41,183 nt of DNA, from the NCBI GenBank assembly GCA_017938205.1, contig JAGBCA010000051.1:1-41183 (forward strand). Direction: 5' to 3'. The notes beneath the pieces were generated by a model. That model did no database searches. It was not told the origin of the DNA and was given only the letters and a program-made list of their open reading frames with translations. Shown here piece after piece: positions 23,866-31,463 of the stretch (positions within the stretch are counted from its first letter, which is position 1; every line of letters starts with the position of its first letter). This DNA comes from Clostridia bacterium. Lineage in GTDB: Bacteria; Bacillota; Clostridia; Oscillospirales; CAG-272. The position numbers and the translations under genes were made by a program.

Positions 23866-23960
23866 AGTATACCACAATCGAAAGCAAAAATCAACACTTT
23901 TGCGGATATAATCGCAAAACTATAAAAAATATTTGGGTTTTGCGGATACAAACCGCAAAA
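23866..23960 (-). promoter_or_regulatory. Promoter and paired operator-like palindromes of the DUF4143 ATPase
   Basis: Minus strand TTGATT (23889-23894), 17-bp spacer, TATACT (23866-23871). Immediately upstream are two related palindromes: TTTTGCG-8 nt-CGCAAAA (23898-23919) and TTTTGCGG-7 nt-CCGCAAAA (23938-23960), 40 bp apart start to start, about four helical turns. Confidence 0.7.
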
Positions 23961-24069
23961 TTGTGAGCTGCTTTATGGAGCGTTATATCAAACAAAAAGA
24001 TGAATTGCGGAGCAAAAATAAAGAGGGTAACTCAAGTTCAAAACTTATAGAAAGTATCTTTATTGCGAT

Positions 24070-24405
24070 TTATTCCAAAACTGTTTTTGTACCGTTTTTT
24101 TGATCAATGATTTCGATGAGGATGGTGTCGGCGTATTTGTCGTTTTTGTAGTGTTTGAAATCCTTCAATAAATCTATAAAGGCTTCTCCCTCCCCTGAAA
24201 AAGAATCTTGTTGCAACACTTCAAGTCCTATAATTTGGATATGAATCGGTTGATTGATTATTTCATGCAAGCAATCCCAACACGCATCCCAGTTGCAACC
24301 GTAGTAAGCGGGAAAATCGAGCGAATCCCTTATAACCGAATGCATTTCAAAATAGGTTTTCACATTGGTAAAGTCGATTGTATGTTCTCTGATTTTTTCG
24401 TTCAT
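24070..24405 (-). CDS. Barstar-family protein, copy 2
   Basis: Second barstar homologue of 111 residues. Its first 46 residues, including the YYGCNWDACWDCL inhibitory segment, equal copy 1, and 148 bases of DNA around the 5' end (24268-24415) match 21136-21283 at 145 positions. Residues about 47-95 differ markedly (HEIINQPIHIQIIGLEVLQQ versus TDLAGEPLYIKIIGLEVIQQ), then the ends match again. Barstars bind and block barnase-like RNases; duplicated immunity genes without a toxin are common in toxin-immunity neighbourhoods. It has its own consensus promoter. Confidence 0.88.
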   Translation of the reverse strand: MNEKIREHTIDFTNVKTYFEMHSVIRDSLDFPAYYGCNWDACWDCLHEIINQPIHIQIIGLEVLQQDSFSGEGEAFIDLLKDFKHYKNDKYADTILIEIIDQKNGTKTVLE

Positions 24406-24433
24406 TTCAGCCTCTGTATTATGTATTTGACTT

Positions 24434-24462
24434 ATTATATCATATCTATTTCTTCATGTCAA
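24434..24462 (-). promoter_or_regulatory. Promoter of barstar copy 2
   Basis: Minus strand TTGACA (24457-24462), 17-bp spacer ending ATGA, TATAAT (24434-24439). Full consensus. The corresponding segment is absent upstream of copy 1. Confidence 0.75.
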
Positions 24463-24479
24463 ATCTATCCAAAGGCAAT

Positions 24480-24550
24480 AAAAGCGGTGTCACCGTGGAG
24501 GTAACACCGCTTTTAGGGGTAATTTAATTCTGCTTATATCCGTCAAGGAA
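24480..24550 (-). repeat. alaA 3' end plus terminator, copy 2 (probable original)
   Basis: Stem AAAAGCGGTGT/ACACCGCTTTT ends the alaA transcript on the minus strand. With the adjoining last codons of alaA it forms a 71-base unit repeated at 21290-21360. Confidence 0.85.
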
Positions 24551-25741
24551 ATTGCCCATGCGCTCCATGGCCTCTTTCAGCTTTTCGGGGCGGGGGAGCA
24601 TAACGATACGGAAGTGGTCGGGCTTCTCCCATTCGAAGCCGCTGCCGGGAACGATCAGGATGTTCGTGGCCTCCAGAAGATCGCCGGCAAATTTCTTGTC
24701 GTTCGTGATGTTGAAGCGTGCAACGTCAAGCTTCGGGAAGAGGTAGAGTGCCGCCTTGTTCTTCACGTAGGAAATGCCGGGGATGTTATCCAGAGCGCGG
24801 ATCGTTGCCTCTCTCTGCTCGTAGATACGGCCGCCCTTGGAGATCATAGAGGTAGGCGTTTCGTCATCCGCAATGGCCGCGGGAATAACGATCTGCGCAA
24901 GCGCGTTGGAGCAAAGACGCATCGAGGTCAGCTTCACGATGCCCTGGCGGTAGCTCTCAGTCAGCGCTCTCGGACCGCTGATCAGCATCCAGCCCGTACG
25001 GAAGCCGCAAAGGCAATGAGACTTCGAAAGTCCGTTCATCGTGATGATCGGAAGATCGGGAGCGAGCGCGGCGATCGAGGTATGCTTTGCACCGTCCATA
25101 ACGAGGCGGTCATAGATCTCGTCGGAGAAGATCAGGAGATTGTGCTCTCTTGCGATGTTTGCGATCTCCATGAGGATCTCGTCCGAATAGAGCGCACCCG
25201 TGGGGTTGTTGGGGTTGATGATGATAATGGCACGGGTCTTGTCCGTAATTTTCTTGCGGATGTCAGCACAGTCGGGGTTCCATTCGCTTGCCTCATCGCA
25301 GAGATAGAAGCGGGGCTTTGCGCCCGTGAGGCGCACGCAGTTGCTCCAAAGAGAATAGCAAGGGGTGGGCATCAGAACCTCGTCACCGGGGTTGAGAAGC
25401 GCCTGCATAGCGAAGCTTGCAACCTCGCTGATACCGTTGCCGATGAAAACGTCATCTGCCGTGGCATCTGCGATGCCCTTGCCTCTGTGATAAGCGGCGA
25501 TGGCCTCTCTTGCCTCGGGCATACCGCGAAAATCGCAATAGCCAAGGCCCTTGGGAATCTCGTTCTGCAGAGCAGAAAGAATGCTGTCGGGCATGGTAAA
25601 GCCGAAGGCTGCGGGGTTGCCCGTGTTCAGCTTCAGCACCTCAATGCCGTTCTTCTGCATTTCAAGTGCCTTGTAAAAAAGCGGGCCTCGAATGTCGGAA
25701 TGCACCTCGTCGAGTCTTTGTGCGGTGTATATTTCCTTCAT
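24524..25741 (-). CDS. alaA: Alanine/aspartate-type aminotransferase, AlaA-like
   Basis: PLP-dependent class I aminotransferase of 405 residues, the same length as E. coli AlaA. Conserved landmarks: SDIRGPLF near the N-terminus, NTGNPAAFGF (substrate loop), INPNNPTGALY, FSDEIYDRL, PLP lysine Lys240 in NGLSKSHCLCGFRTGWM, and FRIVMLPR with the carboxylate-binding Arg. AlaA makes alanine from pyruvate and glutamate. GGAGGAAACC precedes ATG 25741; the upstream in-frame ATG at 25753 overlaps that site. Single-gene transcript from a consensus promoter to the hairpin at 24480. Confidence 0.93.
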   Translation of the reverse strand: MKEIYTAQRLDEVHSDIRGPLFYKALEMQKNGIEVLKLNTGNPAAFGFTMPDSILSALQNEIPKGLGYCDFRGMPEAREAIAAYHRGKGIADATADDVFIGNGISEVASFAMQALLNPGDEVLMPTPCYSLWSNCVRLTGAKPRFYLCDEASEWNPDCADIRKKITDKTRAIIIINPNNPTGALYSDEILMEIANIAREHNLLIFSDEIYDRLVMDGAKHTSIAALAPDLPIITMNGLSKSHCLCGFRTGWMLISGPRALTESYRQGIVKLTSMRLCSNALAQIVIPAAIADDETPTSMISKGGRIYEQREATIRALDNIPGISYVKNKAALYLFPKLDVARFNITNDKKFAGDLLEATNILIVPGSGFEWEKPDHFRIVMLPRPEKLKEAMERMGNFLDGYKQN

Positions 25742-25775
25742 GGTTTCCTCCAAAATCTTTTAATATATTGACCTT

Positions 25776-25804
25776 ATTATACTCCTATACCGCGATTTTG
25801 TCAA
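25776..25804 (-). promoter_or_regulatory. Promoter of alaA
   Basis: Minus strand TTGACA (25799-25804), 17-bp spacer, TATAAT (25776-25781): perfect consensus, so expression is probably high and constitutive. Confidence 0.85.
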
Positions 25805-25848
25805 GCACCTAATGATTGAGATATAAAAAAATTAAAAATTAAAAAGAT

Positions 25849-26940
25849 TTAAACCTCTCCGAGAATGATTCTGTGCATTTTCTCGCTTAGTATCTTTCTT
25901 TCGTCATCGTCCACGAGGCTGAAGCGGTTGCCGTCGTTCGGCGTGCTGAGATAGTTCCAAACGCAATAGGGAATATCCATTTCCTTCAGAAGCGTGATCA
26001 CGTCGCGCATCCAGTTTTCGCGCCAATCGATGCGCGCGTGGCGGATGGTGCCGAATTCGCCGCACCAAAGCACCTTGTCGGGATGCGCCTCGATAAATTC
26101 CTTTGCGGGCGCAAGATAGGAGCGCAAAAATTCGATGTCCATGCGCGTAAGGTCGGGATAGGCGTTTTCTTCTCCGCGGTTGAGGCGGTAAAATTCCCGA
26201 TAGCGCTCAATATCGTCCGAGGGGTAGGGGACTTTACGGTTGTAATAGAGCTGCTCCGCCTGCAAAACGCCTTGTTGGTGTGTAAATTCGTGCGGCGCGT
26301 AGCAGTGGAAGGTGTAGATAATATTTTCATCGTCAAAGACCTTGACCTTTGGCAATGCGGGCGGATTGTTCCATTCCACGCCGCCAACGATCAGAAGCCG
26401 CTTTTCGTTCTTTTCGCGGATGGCAAGAACCGTTCTTTCCGCGAGCGCGTTCCATTCCTCGGCCGTTGCATTCACGACCTCGTTGAGAAGCTCGAAGATC
26501 ACGCTTTCGTCCTCGTGAAATTCCTCTTCGAGTTTTAGCCATAGCGCAATGAAGCGATCCTGTAGCTCCCCATTTTGCATCAGTCCTTTTTCTTCGAGGA
26601 TGTCGCAGTAGTTGCCAACGGCCTTGTGCATATTCAGAACGGCACGCAGACCGTATTTTTTGCACCAGGAAACGAATTTTTTCAGAATGCCGAGAATGCT
26701 CTCGCGGTATTCGTAAGGGCGCTCCTCCAAAACGATCTGGTCAAAGCCGAGGCGGATGTGATCCATGCCGAGCGATGCAATGTAGGCAACGTCCTTTTCG
26801 GTGATATAGCTTTCAAAATGCTCCATATCGCCAACCGTAATATCCAGTCTGCGCTCGGGGGGCAGAACGTGAAAACGCTTATAATTTGTAAGCCAGCCGC
26901 CGATGCCCATGCCGCGGCTGAGTCCTTCGATCTGTTTCAT
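25849..26940 (-). CDS. Glycoside hydrolase family 5-like enzyme, intracellular
   Basis: TIM-barrel retaining glycosidase of 363 residues. The N-terminus GMGIGGWLTNY matches the GH5 'G-x-N-L-G-x-W' start; HIRLGFD carries the conserved Arg; the acid/base is Glu154 in LLNEV and the nucleophile is Glu295 in WCGEFG. HCYAPHEFTHQ is the expected His/Tyr strand. There is no signal peptide, so it acts on imported oligosaccharides or glycosides. AGGAGGATAAAAA precedes the ATG. On the minus strand its -10 (TATAAT, complement of 26975-26980) has no recognisable -35, consistent with activation by the divergent AraC regulator at 27072. Confidence 0.88.
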   Translation of the reverse strand: MKQIEGLSRGMGIGGWLTNYKRFHVLPPERRLDITVGDMEHFESYITEKDVAYIASLGMDHIRLGFDQIVLEERPYEYRESILGILKKFVSWCKKYGLRAVLNMHKAVGNYCDILEEKGLMQNGELQDRFIALWLKLEEEFHEDESVIFELLNEVVNATAEEWNALAERTVLAIREKNEKRLLIVGGVEWNNPPALPKVKVFDDENIIYTFHCYAPHEFTHQQGVLQAEQLYYNRKVPYPSDDIERYREFYRLNRGEENAYPDLTRMDIEFLRSYLAPAKEFIEAHPDKVLWCGEFGTIRHARIDWRENWMRDVITLLKEMDIPYCVWNYLSTPNDGNRFSLVDDDERKILSEKMHRIILGEV

Positions 26941-27023
26941 TTTTTATCCTCCTGAAAATTTCTATTTTGTATTCATTATAATATGATCTCATCCTGAAGC
27001 GGTATGAAAAAATATATATTAAC

Positions 27024-27052
27024 TTGTATAAAAGATAGATTTGTGATATAAT
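27024..27052 (+). promoter_or_regulatory. Promoter of the AraC gene at 27072
   Basis: TTGTAT (27024-27029), 17-bp spacer ending TTGTGA, TATAAT (27047-27052), with the TGA extended -10. Confidence 0.65.
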
Positions 27053-27071
27053 GACTGTAGGAGGTGACGGT

Positions 27072-27791
27072 ATGTATTTGCAAATTCACCGCACGGAAAA
27101 CGGTTGTATCCGCTATCCTTTACATACGCATAAGAATTATGAGATCATGCTATATCTGAACGGTTCGGGAAGCCTTTGTACGTCGGAGGGGGATTATCCC
27201 TTTGAGGAGGGAACGGTTTTGATCGTTCCGCCCGGCGTTTCCCACGGATCGACTTCAAAGACGGGCTTTCGGAACATTTCCGTCGAGGGGGAGTTTCAGG
27301 GTTATTTTTGCTTTGATAGCGTGAAGGTCCTTGCGGATAACGAATCGCACGATGGGCAAACGCTTGCTAAAATGCTTTATGAAAACCGATGCGGCAGTAT
27401 AGCTCTTTTAAATTCGCTTTGTCAGGCGTATCTCTGCTTTTTGATTGAGAGAATGGAGGTTGAGGATCGGATGTACCGTAGCGTGGAGCGCATTGTGGCA
27501 ATGATCCGTGAGCACGCCTTTGATCCGCAGCTGCGCGTATCGGAGATCCTGTCAACAAGCGGTTACGCCGAGGATTATATCCGCGCTGCCTTTAAAAAGA
27601 TCATTGGCAAAACGCCCATGCGGATGCTGACCGAGATCCGCATTCATCACGCCTGCTTTTTGATGGATGTGTATAAGCACGAAATGCCGCTTTCGCGGAT
27701 AGCGGAGCTTTGTGGATTTCTTGATTATGTATACTTTTCGAAAAAATTTAAGGCTCTGATGGGAATGACACCGCGTGCTTATCTTTCTTAA
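27072..27791 (+). CDS. AraC-family transcriptional regulator, divergent from GH5 enzyme
   Basis: Regulator of 239 residues. The N-terminal cupin is shown by YPLHTHKNYEIMLYLNGSG and the YPFEEGTVLIVPPGVSHGS strand. The C-terminal AraC domain (about 145-239) has HTH1 VSEILSTSGYAEDYIRAAF and HTH2 LSRIAELCGFLDYVYFSKKF, ending TPRAYLS. AGGAGGTGACGGT precedes ATG 27072; a frame extension starting in the -10 box was rejected. Shares a 131-bp divergent intergenic region with the GH5 gene. Confidence 0.9.
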   Translation: MYLQIHRTENGCIRYPLHTHKNYEIMLYLNGSGSLCTSEGDYPFEEGTVLIVPPGVSHGSTSKTGFRNISVEGEFQGYFCFDSVKVLADNESHDGQTLAKMLYENRCGSIALLNSLCQAYLCFLIERMEVEDRMYRSVERIVAMIREHAFDPQLRVSEILSTSGYAEDYIRAAFKKIIGKTPMRMLTEIRIHHACFLMDVYKHEMPLSRIAELCGFLDYVYFSKKFKALMGMTPRAYLS

Positions 27792-27865
27792 CTATATCCG
27801 CCGAAAAAGAGAAAAATGATCCAAATGACAACCAAACTTTGCTTATTTGACTTTTTTGGGGCGCG

Positions 27866-27911
27866 AAAAACGCTTGAGCATATGCTGTGGCATGTAGCTC
27901 AAGCGTTTTTT
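27866..27911. terminator. Bidirectional terminator between AraC and SDR genes
   Basis: AAAAACGCTTGAGC (27866-27879) pairs with GCTCAAGCGTTTTT (27897-27910), with an inner ATGC/GCAT in the loop. Confidence 0.88.
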
Positions 27912-27913
27912 CT

Positions 27914-28696
27914 TTATTTCTTCCAAAGCTCGCGGTTGATGTTCGGGGTGAGCTGGGCAAGCATACCGCCATCTACAACGATCTCTGCGCCCGTGGTGTT
28001 GCGCGAAAGCTCGCTGCCGAGGAAGTACGCGGCGTTTGCCACGTCCTCAAAGGTGGCAATATCCTCTATCGGGGTGTAGTTCGGCAGGCAGTATTTTGCG
28101 TTGTTCACGTTGTTTTCCCAGCGCTCGGTCTTGATCATGCCGGGGAGAACGCAGTTGGAGCGGATGCCGTATTTTCCAAAATCCACGGCAAAGGATTTGG
28201 ACATGGCGTTGATCGCGCTCTTGGAGGAGCAATAGGCGCATCGGTTCTCCGTTACGCGCACGGAGGAGTTTGATCCGATGAAAACGATCGCGCCGCCGCC
28301 CTTTTCCTTCATCTGCTTGGCGGCCTCGCGCGCCATCAGGAAGTTCCAGCCGATGTTGGTGGTGAAAACGCCCATGAAGTCCGCAATATCCACCTCAAGG
28401 CTCACCTGCCCGATGCCGAGATTGGCCGCGTTGAGCACGAGGGTGTCAAGAAGGTAGCCCTCTTTTCTTATATCGGCAAAAATGCTCTGCACCTCTTTTT
28501 CGTCGAGAACGGCGGTCTGATAGGCATAGCCCTTAGCAAAAACCCCGAAGCTGTCACGCAGCTTTTTTGCCGCACTTTCGGCCTTTTCGATGCTGCGGCT
28601 GCCAACGAAAACGGCGTAGCCCTCTTTAGCGAAGCGCGAGGCAATGGCAAAGCCCGTTCCGTCATGCGCACCGCTGACAAATACTGATTTTTTCAT
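27914..28696 (-). CDS. Short-chain dehydrogenase/reductase, last gene of the sugar-oxidation operon
   Basis: NAD(P)-dependent SDR of 260 residues. The cofactor motif is VSGAHDGTGFAIA (variant of TGxxxGxG, Ser for Thr), then LNAANLG (NNAG variant), catalytic Ser about 142-145 (IGSNSS), and Tyr155/Lys159 in AYCSSK. The end GAEIVVDGGMLAQ is typical of classical SDRs. In this operon it most likely oxidises an aldose to its lactone, or a later hydroxyl group. AGAGGTGGG precedes ATG 28696, 13 bases from the dehydratase stop. Confidence 0.9.
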   Translation of the reverse strand: MKKSVFVSGAHDGTGFAIASRFAKEGYAVFVGSRSIEKAESAAKKLRDSFGVFAKGYAYQTAVLDEKEVQSIFADIRKEGYLLDTLVLNAANLGIGQVSLEVDIADFMGVFTTNIGWNFLMAREAAKQMKEKGGGAIVFIGSNSSVRVTENRCAYCSSKSAINAMSKSFAVDFGKYGIRSNCVLPGMIKTERWENNVNNAKYCLPNYTPIEDIATFEDVANAAYFLGSELSRNTTGAEIVVDGGMLAQLTPNINRELWKK

Positions 28697-28709
28697 TTTC
28701 CCACCTCTT

Positions 28710-29861
28710 TTACCAATCTGCAATGCTGCCATCCTCGAAATACTGTCTCGGAGTGGTCCATTTTCCGTCGTAAAGCTTATCGGCCAGCGCCTTCTCGTCC
28801 AGCTCCACGCCGAGGCCGGGCTTCGTGGGAAGGTCGATATAGCCGTTCTTGATCACGAAGGGCTCGGTGATGTAGCCAACGCCGAGGTCGCTCTTGTCGG
28901 GATTGCCGGGATGCTCCTGCACGAGGAAGTTCGGAGAAGCGGCATCCACCTGCAGGCAGGCCGCAAGCGAGATCGGGCCGAGGGGGTTATGCGGCGCGAT
29001 CGAGCCGTAGTAAAGCTCCATCATCGTTGCGATCTTTCTGCCTTCCAGAATACCGCCGCAATGGCAGATGTCGGGCTGAACGATGCTGATGGCCTGCTTC
29101 TCGATCAGCTCGCGGTATTGCCACTTGCTGAAAAGACGCTCACCCGCCGCGATCGGAATGCTCGTTGAGCGCGCAATGTTCACCATGCAGTCCACGTTTT
29201 CGGGAAGGCAGGGCTCCTCGATAAAGAAGGGGGTATAGGGCTTCAGCGCATCTGCAAGGCGCAGGGCCATCGCAGGGCTGACTCTGCCGTGAAAGTCGAT
29301 CGCAAGGTCAATGCTGCGGCCGATATGCTCACGCACCCTTGCAAAGCGCTCCACGTGCGCATCTATATTGGCCGGGGTGTCTACCTGGCGGATGGGCGGA
29401 ATGATGGAATATTTTAAGGCGGTATAGCCGTCGGCTAAGCGCTGATCCGCAATGGAGAGCATCTCCTCAATCGGAAATTCGCCTGCCACGCCGGCGCGCT
29501 TGATATGGGTATACATACGGATCTTATCTCTGCACTTGCCGCCGAGCATTTCGTATACGGGACAACCGTAGTATTTTCCCTTGATGTCCCACATCGCCTG
29601 CTCGATGCCGCTGATGGCGGAGAGCATCAGAGGGCCACCGCGATAAAAGCCGCCGCGGTACAACGCCTGCACGTGGTGCTCGATCATCATCGGATCCTTG
29701 CCGATGAGGTACTCCTCAAATTCGCGGATCACGGCCTCCACGGAGGTGCAGTGCCCCTCTAGAACGGGCTCGCCGAGGCCGTAAATATCGGTATCGGTAT
29801 GCATCTTCAAAAACATCCAACGGGGCTTAACCTTCAGAACCTCAAGTCTTGTGATCTTCAT
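28710..29861 (-). CDS. dgoD: Enolase-superfamily sugar-acid dehydratase, D-galactonate dehydratase-like
   Basis: Protein of 383 residues aligned throughout with DgoD (382 residues), e.g. PRWMFLKM, GFYRGGP and TKPGLGVELDE. Metal ligands Asp189, Glu215 and Glu241 and catalytic His191 (DFHGRV) and His291 (APHNPLGP) fall at a constant +6 offset from DgoD. These enzymes dehydrate aldonates to 2-keto-3-deoxy-aldonates; galactonate is the best guess but related acids share the motifs. Its ATG overlaps the stop of the metallo-hydrolase gene (ATGA). Confidence 0.88.
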   Translation of the reverse strand: MKITRLEVLKVKPRWMFLKMHTDTDIYGLGEPVLEGHCTSVEAVIREFEEYLIGKDPMMIEHHVQALYRGGFYRGGPLMLSAISGIEQAMWDIKGKYYGCPVYEMLGGKCRDKIRMYTHIKRAGVAGEFPIEEMLSIADQRLADGYTALKYSIIPPIRQVDTPANIDAHVERFARVREHIGRSIDLAIDFHGRVSPAMALRLADALKPYTPFFIEEPCLPENVDCMVNIARSTSIPIAAGERLFSKWQYRELIEKQAISIVQPDICHCGGILEGRKIATMMELYYGSIAPHNPLGPISLAACLQVDAASPNFLVQEHPGNPDKSDLGVGYITEPFVIKNGYIDLPTKPGLGVELDEKALADKLYDGKWTTPRQYFEDGSIADW

Positions 29862-30538
29862 TTCAGTACGATCTCCTTATAAAAATTCGGAATGATTTTT
29901 TTCTCGTATGCAAAGTCGTTTAGATCCTTGCCATCAAAAAGGCCGCAGTGCATTGGAACGGCGGGGGCGCCGATCTTTTCGCAAAAGCGCTTGGCATCCG
30001 TCATATTCATATTGTTCCCGACACCGTTGACGGGGATAAAAACGCAGTCGATGTGCTTAGGCAGCTCCGAAAGGATCCGCGCATTATACAGCGTGTCGCC
30101 CGTGACGTAGTAAACCTTTCCCTCCGCCTCGATCAGAACGCCGATGGCGTGAGAATCGGAATGCTCGGCATAGACCGCCCGAAAGCGAATGCCTCTCTCG
30201 GTCCATTCCGTGCCCGCGTTGAAGCGAACGTAATTGTTTTTTAAGCCGCCGAAGCGCTTTCTGACATTTAAGTAAGCGTTTTCGGAGGCAAGCACGCAAA
30301 CGGAGGTGTTCTCTCCGAGATAGTGCGCGAGCGTTTCGGGATCGGTGTGATCGAGGTGGTTGTGCGTGAGCACAAGAATATCCGGTGTAACGGAAAGAAA
30401 GCGCTCGTCCACAGGCACTCTTCTTTCGTTGTGCGGCTCGATCGCCGCCACGCTGTTGGAAAGATAGGGGTCAACTATGATACAAACGCCCTCGGTTTCG
30501 AGCATAAGGCCGGCTTGGCCAAGCCAAGTGATCTTCAT
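29858..30538 (-). CDS. MBL-fold metallo-hydrolase, UlaG-like (putative sugar lactonase)
   Basis: Protein of 226 residues. Metal site: His59, His61, Asp63 and His64 in THNHLDHTD; further ligands in AEHSDSH, TGDTLY and the C-terminal MHCGLFDG. The short single-domain layout matches the UlaG group, whose namesake opens L-ascorbate-6-phosphate lactone. Between a mutarotase and an aldonate dehydratase, lactone hydrolysis is the natural role. It starts 1 base after the mutarotase stop and overlaps the dehydratase start. Confidence 0.88.
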   Translation of the reverse strand: MKITWLGQAGLMLETEGVCIIVDPYLSNSVAAIEPHNERRVPVDERFLSVTPDILVLTHNHLDHTDPETLAHYLGENTSVCVLASENAYLNVRKRFGGLKNNYVRFNAGTEWTERGIRFRAVYAEHSDSHAIGVLIEAEGKVYYVTGDTLYNARILSELPKHIDCVFIPVNGVGNNMNMTDAKRFCEKIGAPAVPMHCGLFDGKDLNDFAYEKKIIPNFYKEIVLK

Positions 30539-30539
30539 T

Positions 30540-31463
30540 TTAAAATTCCTCCAGATAGATTCTTGATCGGAACGCTTGCGATGCGCCTGCCTCTAAGAAG
30601 GCAAATCCCGCTTTCTCTCTTGGAAAGGGAGAATTTTGGCAGTTGGCAAGGCAGGTCTGCGGTTCAAGGCAGATATATCCCTCTTCGCCGCCGTTAAAGA
30701 TCAGGCGGAATTTGTACGCCGCATCGTTTTCGTATACCATTCGCACCCGCCGTTTCACATCTGTGAGTGTCATAAGGCCGCATCCGCGGTAGTGACGGCT
30801 GGCAGTGCCCTCAAAGGGGTTATATTCTCCCTCTGCAAGTGCACGGGAAACGGCATCAAAGGGAAGGATCTTGCCCGTTGGCAGATAGTTTACCTCCATA
30901 TTCCGCTCGTATTCCTCGGTAATATCGGCAAATACGCGGATGTCCTCGGGGCGGCTGTCCTTTAAAAATCGGCTGTTAAAGGTGGTGTGAAAGCCGAGCA
31001 TCAGCGGCATATGCGTGTCCGATCGGTTGGTCACGGTCACGGTGTGATGAAAGCCGCTCTCGCTTACGGCGTATTCCATCGTCACCGTAAAGGCGTGGGG
31101 AAAGGAAAGATAGGGCGCATCCGCGGTTGCTTCGTAGCGGAAAACGGCGCGGCTCTCTTCGGCCTCGATCACCTTGAACGGCGTTTCGTGCAGAATGCCG
31201 TGCAGGTGGCAGCCCGTTTTCGGCTCGTTGATCGGAAAGCGGTAGCACCGTCCCTCAAAGAGAAATTCGCCGCCCGAAATGCGGTTGACGGGGAAGAGGA
31301 TCGGCATTCCGTAAAGGTACGGATTATCGAGAACGCCGTCCTTCGGCGGCTCGCGGAGCAGAGAAGCGCCGCCCTCGTGGGAGAGGGAGATGCAGTTTGC
31401 ACCGCGCAAGGGATCGATCACAGCGCGGTAGCCGCCGCCTTGGATATAAATTTTCTTATCCAT
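30540..31463 (-). CDS. Aldose 1-epimerase (mutarotase)-like protein
   Basis: GalM-type beta-sandwich protein of 307 residues. Conserved residues are Asn60-Arg61 (FPVNRISGG), His in GCHLHGILH (about 86-89), His in LGFHTTFN, and the catalytic Glu in YICLEPQTC near the C-terminus. Mutarotases interconvert sugar anomers, giving a dehydrogenase the form it needs. The ATG at 31463 overlaps the upstream glycosidase by 8 bases, indicating coupled translation. Confidence 0.88.
   Translation of the reverse strand: MDKKIYIQGGGYRAVIDPLRGANCISLSHEGGASLLREPPKDGVLDNPYLYGMPILFPVNRISGGEFLFEGRCYRFPINEPKTGCHLHGILHETPFKVIEAEESRAVFRYEATADAPYLSFPHAFTVTMEYAVSESGFHHTVTVTNRSDTHMPLMLGFHTTFNSRFLKDSRPEDIRVFADITEEYERNMEVNYLPTGKILPFDAVSRALAEGEYNPFEGTASRHYRGCGLMTLTDVKRRVRMVYENDAAYKFRLIFNGGEEGYICLEPQTCLANCQNSPFPREKAGFAFLEAGASQAFRSRIYLEEF

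Noticed and set aside
23975-24103. Short plus-strand peptide beginning MERYIKQKDEL between ATPase and barstar copy 2
   Set aside because: Preceded by a GGAG-poor region and running antisense into the barstar end; perhaps a remnant but not supportable as a gene.
20938-24405. Complete toxin-antitoxin (barnase-barstar) system
   Set aside because: No secreted RNase or barnase-like protein is encoded in the window; only immunity-type genes are seen.
24614-25771. 385-residue plus-strand frame opposite alaA
   Set aside because: Shadow of alaA; no start signals and no family.
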